Below are positions 5,699 to 5,917 of a DNA stretch of 5,917 nt, piece after piece (position 1 is the first letter of the stretch; each line of letters begins with the position of its first letter). The notes under the pieces were generated by a model. That model did not search any database. It was not told the DNA's origin and was given only the letters and a program-made list of their open reading frames with translations. The stretch comes from Odoribacteraceae bacterium. Lineage in GTDB: Bacteria; Bacteroidota; Bacteroidia; Bacteroidales; Marinifilaceae. Location: NCBI GenBank assembly GCA_031259905.1, contig JAIRKS010000036.1, positions 1 through 5,917 of the forward strand. The letters are read 5' to 3'. Both the position numbers and the translations under genes were made by a program.

Positions 5699-5917
5699 TC
5701 GAACATGATTTTTTCCCGGTACGGGTGGAATAGGGGGCGTTGTCTCGTGACCGGTGCCGGGGGGAGCGGGAAATCGCGCGCGTCGTGTCGCGGCGGGGAG
5801 AGGGCGACCGGAAAAGGGAGAGGGTGGCTTGCAAGCGGTCCCCGGTGAAACCCGGTTTCCCGGGAAGGGGCGTGGAGGACGGCGGGATCGCGTTGGATAA
5901 CACCGTGCGGTCCCTTG
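5699..5917. other. Non-coding stretch: G-rich tract with small inverted and direct repeats
   Basis: I see no credible gene here on either strand. The minus-strand frame open across this region translates into Arg/Ser/Pro/Thr-rich low-complexity sequence with no domain, and no RNA gene is recognisable. The plus strand is strongly G/purine-rich from about 5725 to 5826. It contains a repeated GGGAGAGGG (5796-5804 and 5816-5824), a perfect palindrome GCTTGCAAGC at 5827-5836 and an interrupted hairpin at 5841-5864. The region may hold regulatory sequence for a gene beyond the window, but no clear Bacteroidota promoter (TTTG with TAnnTTTG) was found. Confidence 0.5.
5841..5864. other. Interrupted hairpin with 10 bp of pairing
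   Basis: CCCGG pairs with CCGGG and, after a single bulged T, GAAAC pairs with GTTTC around a three-base CCG loop. The fold is compact and GC-rich, sitting four bases after the palindrome GCTTGCAAGC. No T-run follows on the plus strand (AAGGGG) and no A-run precedes it that would give a U-tail on the minus strand, so terminator function is unsupported. It could belong to a 3' end of a minus-strand gene to the right or to an RNA leader, but neither is shown. Confidence 0.35.

Noticed and set aside
5552..5700. Bacteroidota promoters (TTTG at -33 and TAnnTTTG at -7) recurring in the array
   Set aside because: TTTG recurs every unit but the required TAnnTTTG element is not present (TAGTTCCC instead), on either strand.
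5532..5903. A minus-strand open frame of 123 codons ending in KGNYANR-like heptapeptide repeats
   Set aside because: The N-terminal half is Arg/Ser/Pro/Thr-rich with no domain or signal, the start has no A-rich leader, and the repeat part is explained by a stop-free 21-bp tandem array. Kept as a finding, not as a gene.

Overview
The window comes from a Bacteroidota genome, most likely a Bacteroidales member of moderately high GC. Four co-directional plus-strand genes form one Sus-like operon: the 3' part of a SusC/RagA TonB-dependent outer-membrane transporter (1-1500), a complete SusD/RagB surface lipoprotein (1513-3033), a DUF4843-type lipoprotein (3046-3738) and a PKD-like family lipoprotein (3760-5334). 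Gaps are only 12, 12 and 21 bp, there is no Shine-Dalgarno sequence, and two of the three starts follow A-rich leaders, all as expected for this phylum. The genus cannot be fixed from the sequence; Alistipes-like or another GC-rich gut Bacteroidales is only a guess.

How the genes probably work together: SusC is the outer-membrane barrel and SusD is its lid, capturing a ligand at the cell surface. The two downstream lipoproteins have acidic residues directly after the lipidated cysteine, as in surface-exported Bacteroidota lipoproteins, and are probably accessory ligand-binding or complex proteins. No glycosidase, lyase, peptidase or regulator lies in the window, so the substrate is unknown.

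The most striking signal is a sharp switch in codon usage inside the susD-like gene near base 2040. Everything before it (all of the susC fragment and the first ~176 susD codons) is C/A-rich and G-poor on the coding strand: AAA, GAA and GGA/GGC are preferred and GTG is absent. From base 2041 AAG, GAG, GGG and GTG become common and stay so to the end of the operon. The step lies directly after the conserved LRLFAP motif. It looks like a recombination junction in a mosaic SusCD pair, although an assembly chimera must be excluded.

From 5335 to 5917 I see no credible gene. This 583-bp stretch holds several short GC-rich hairpins behind the operon, a tandem array of about ten 21-bp units (5492-5698) in two sequence subtypes, and a G-rich tract with further small inverted and direct repeats. 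There is no CRISPR array, tRNA, rRNA or insertion sequence.
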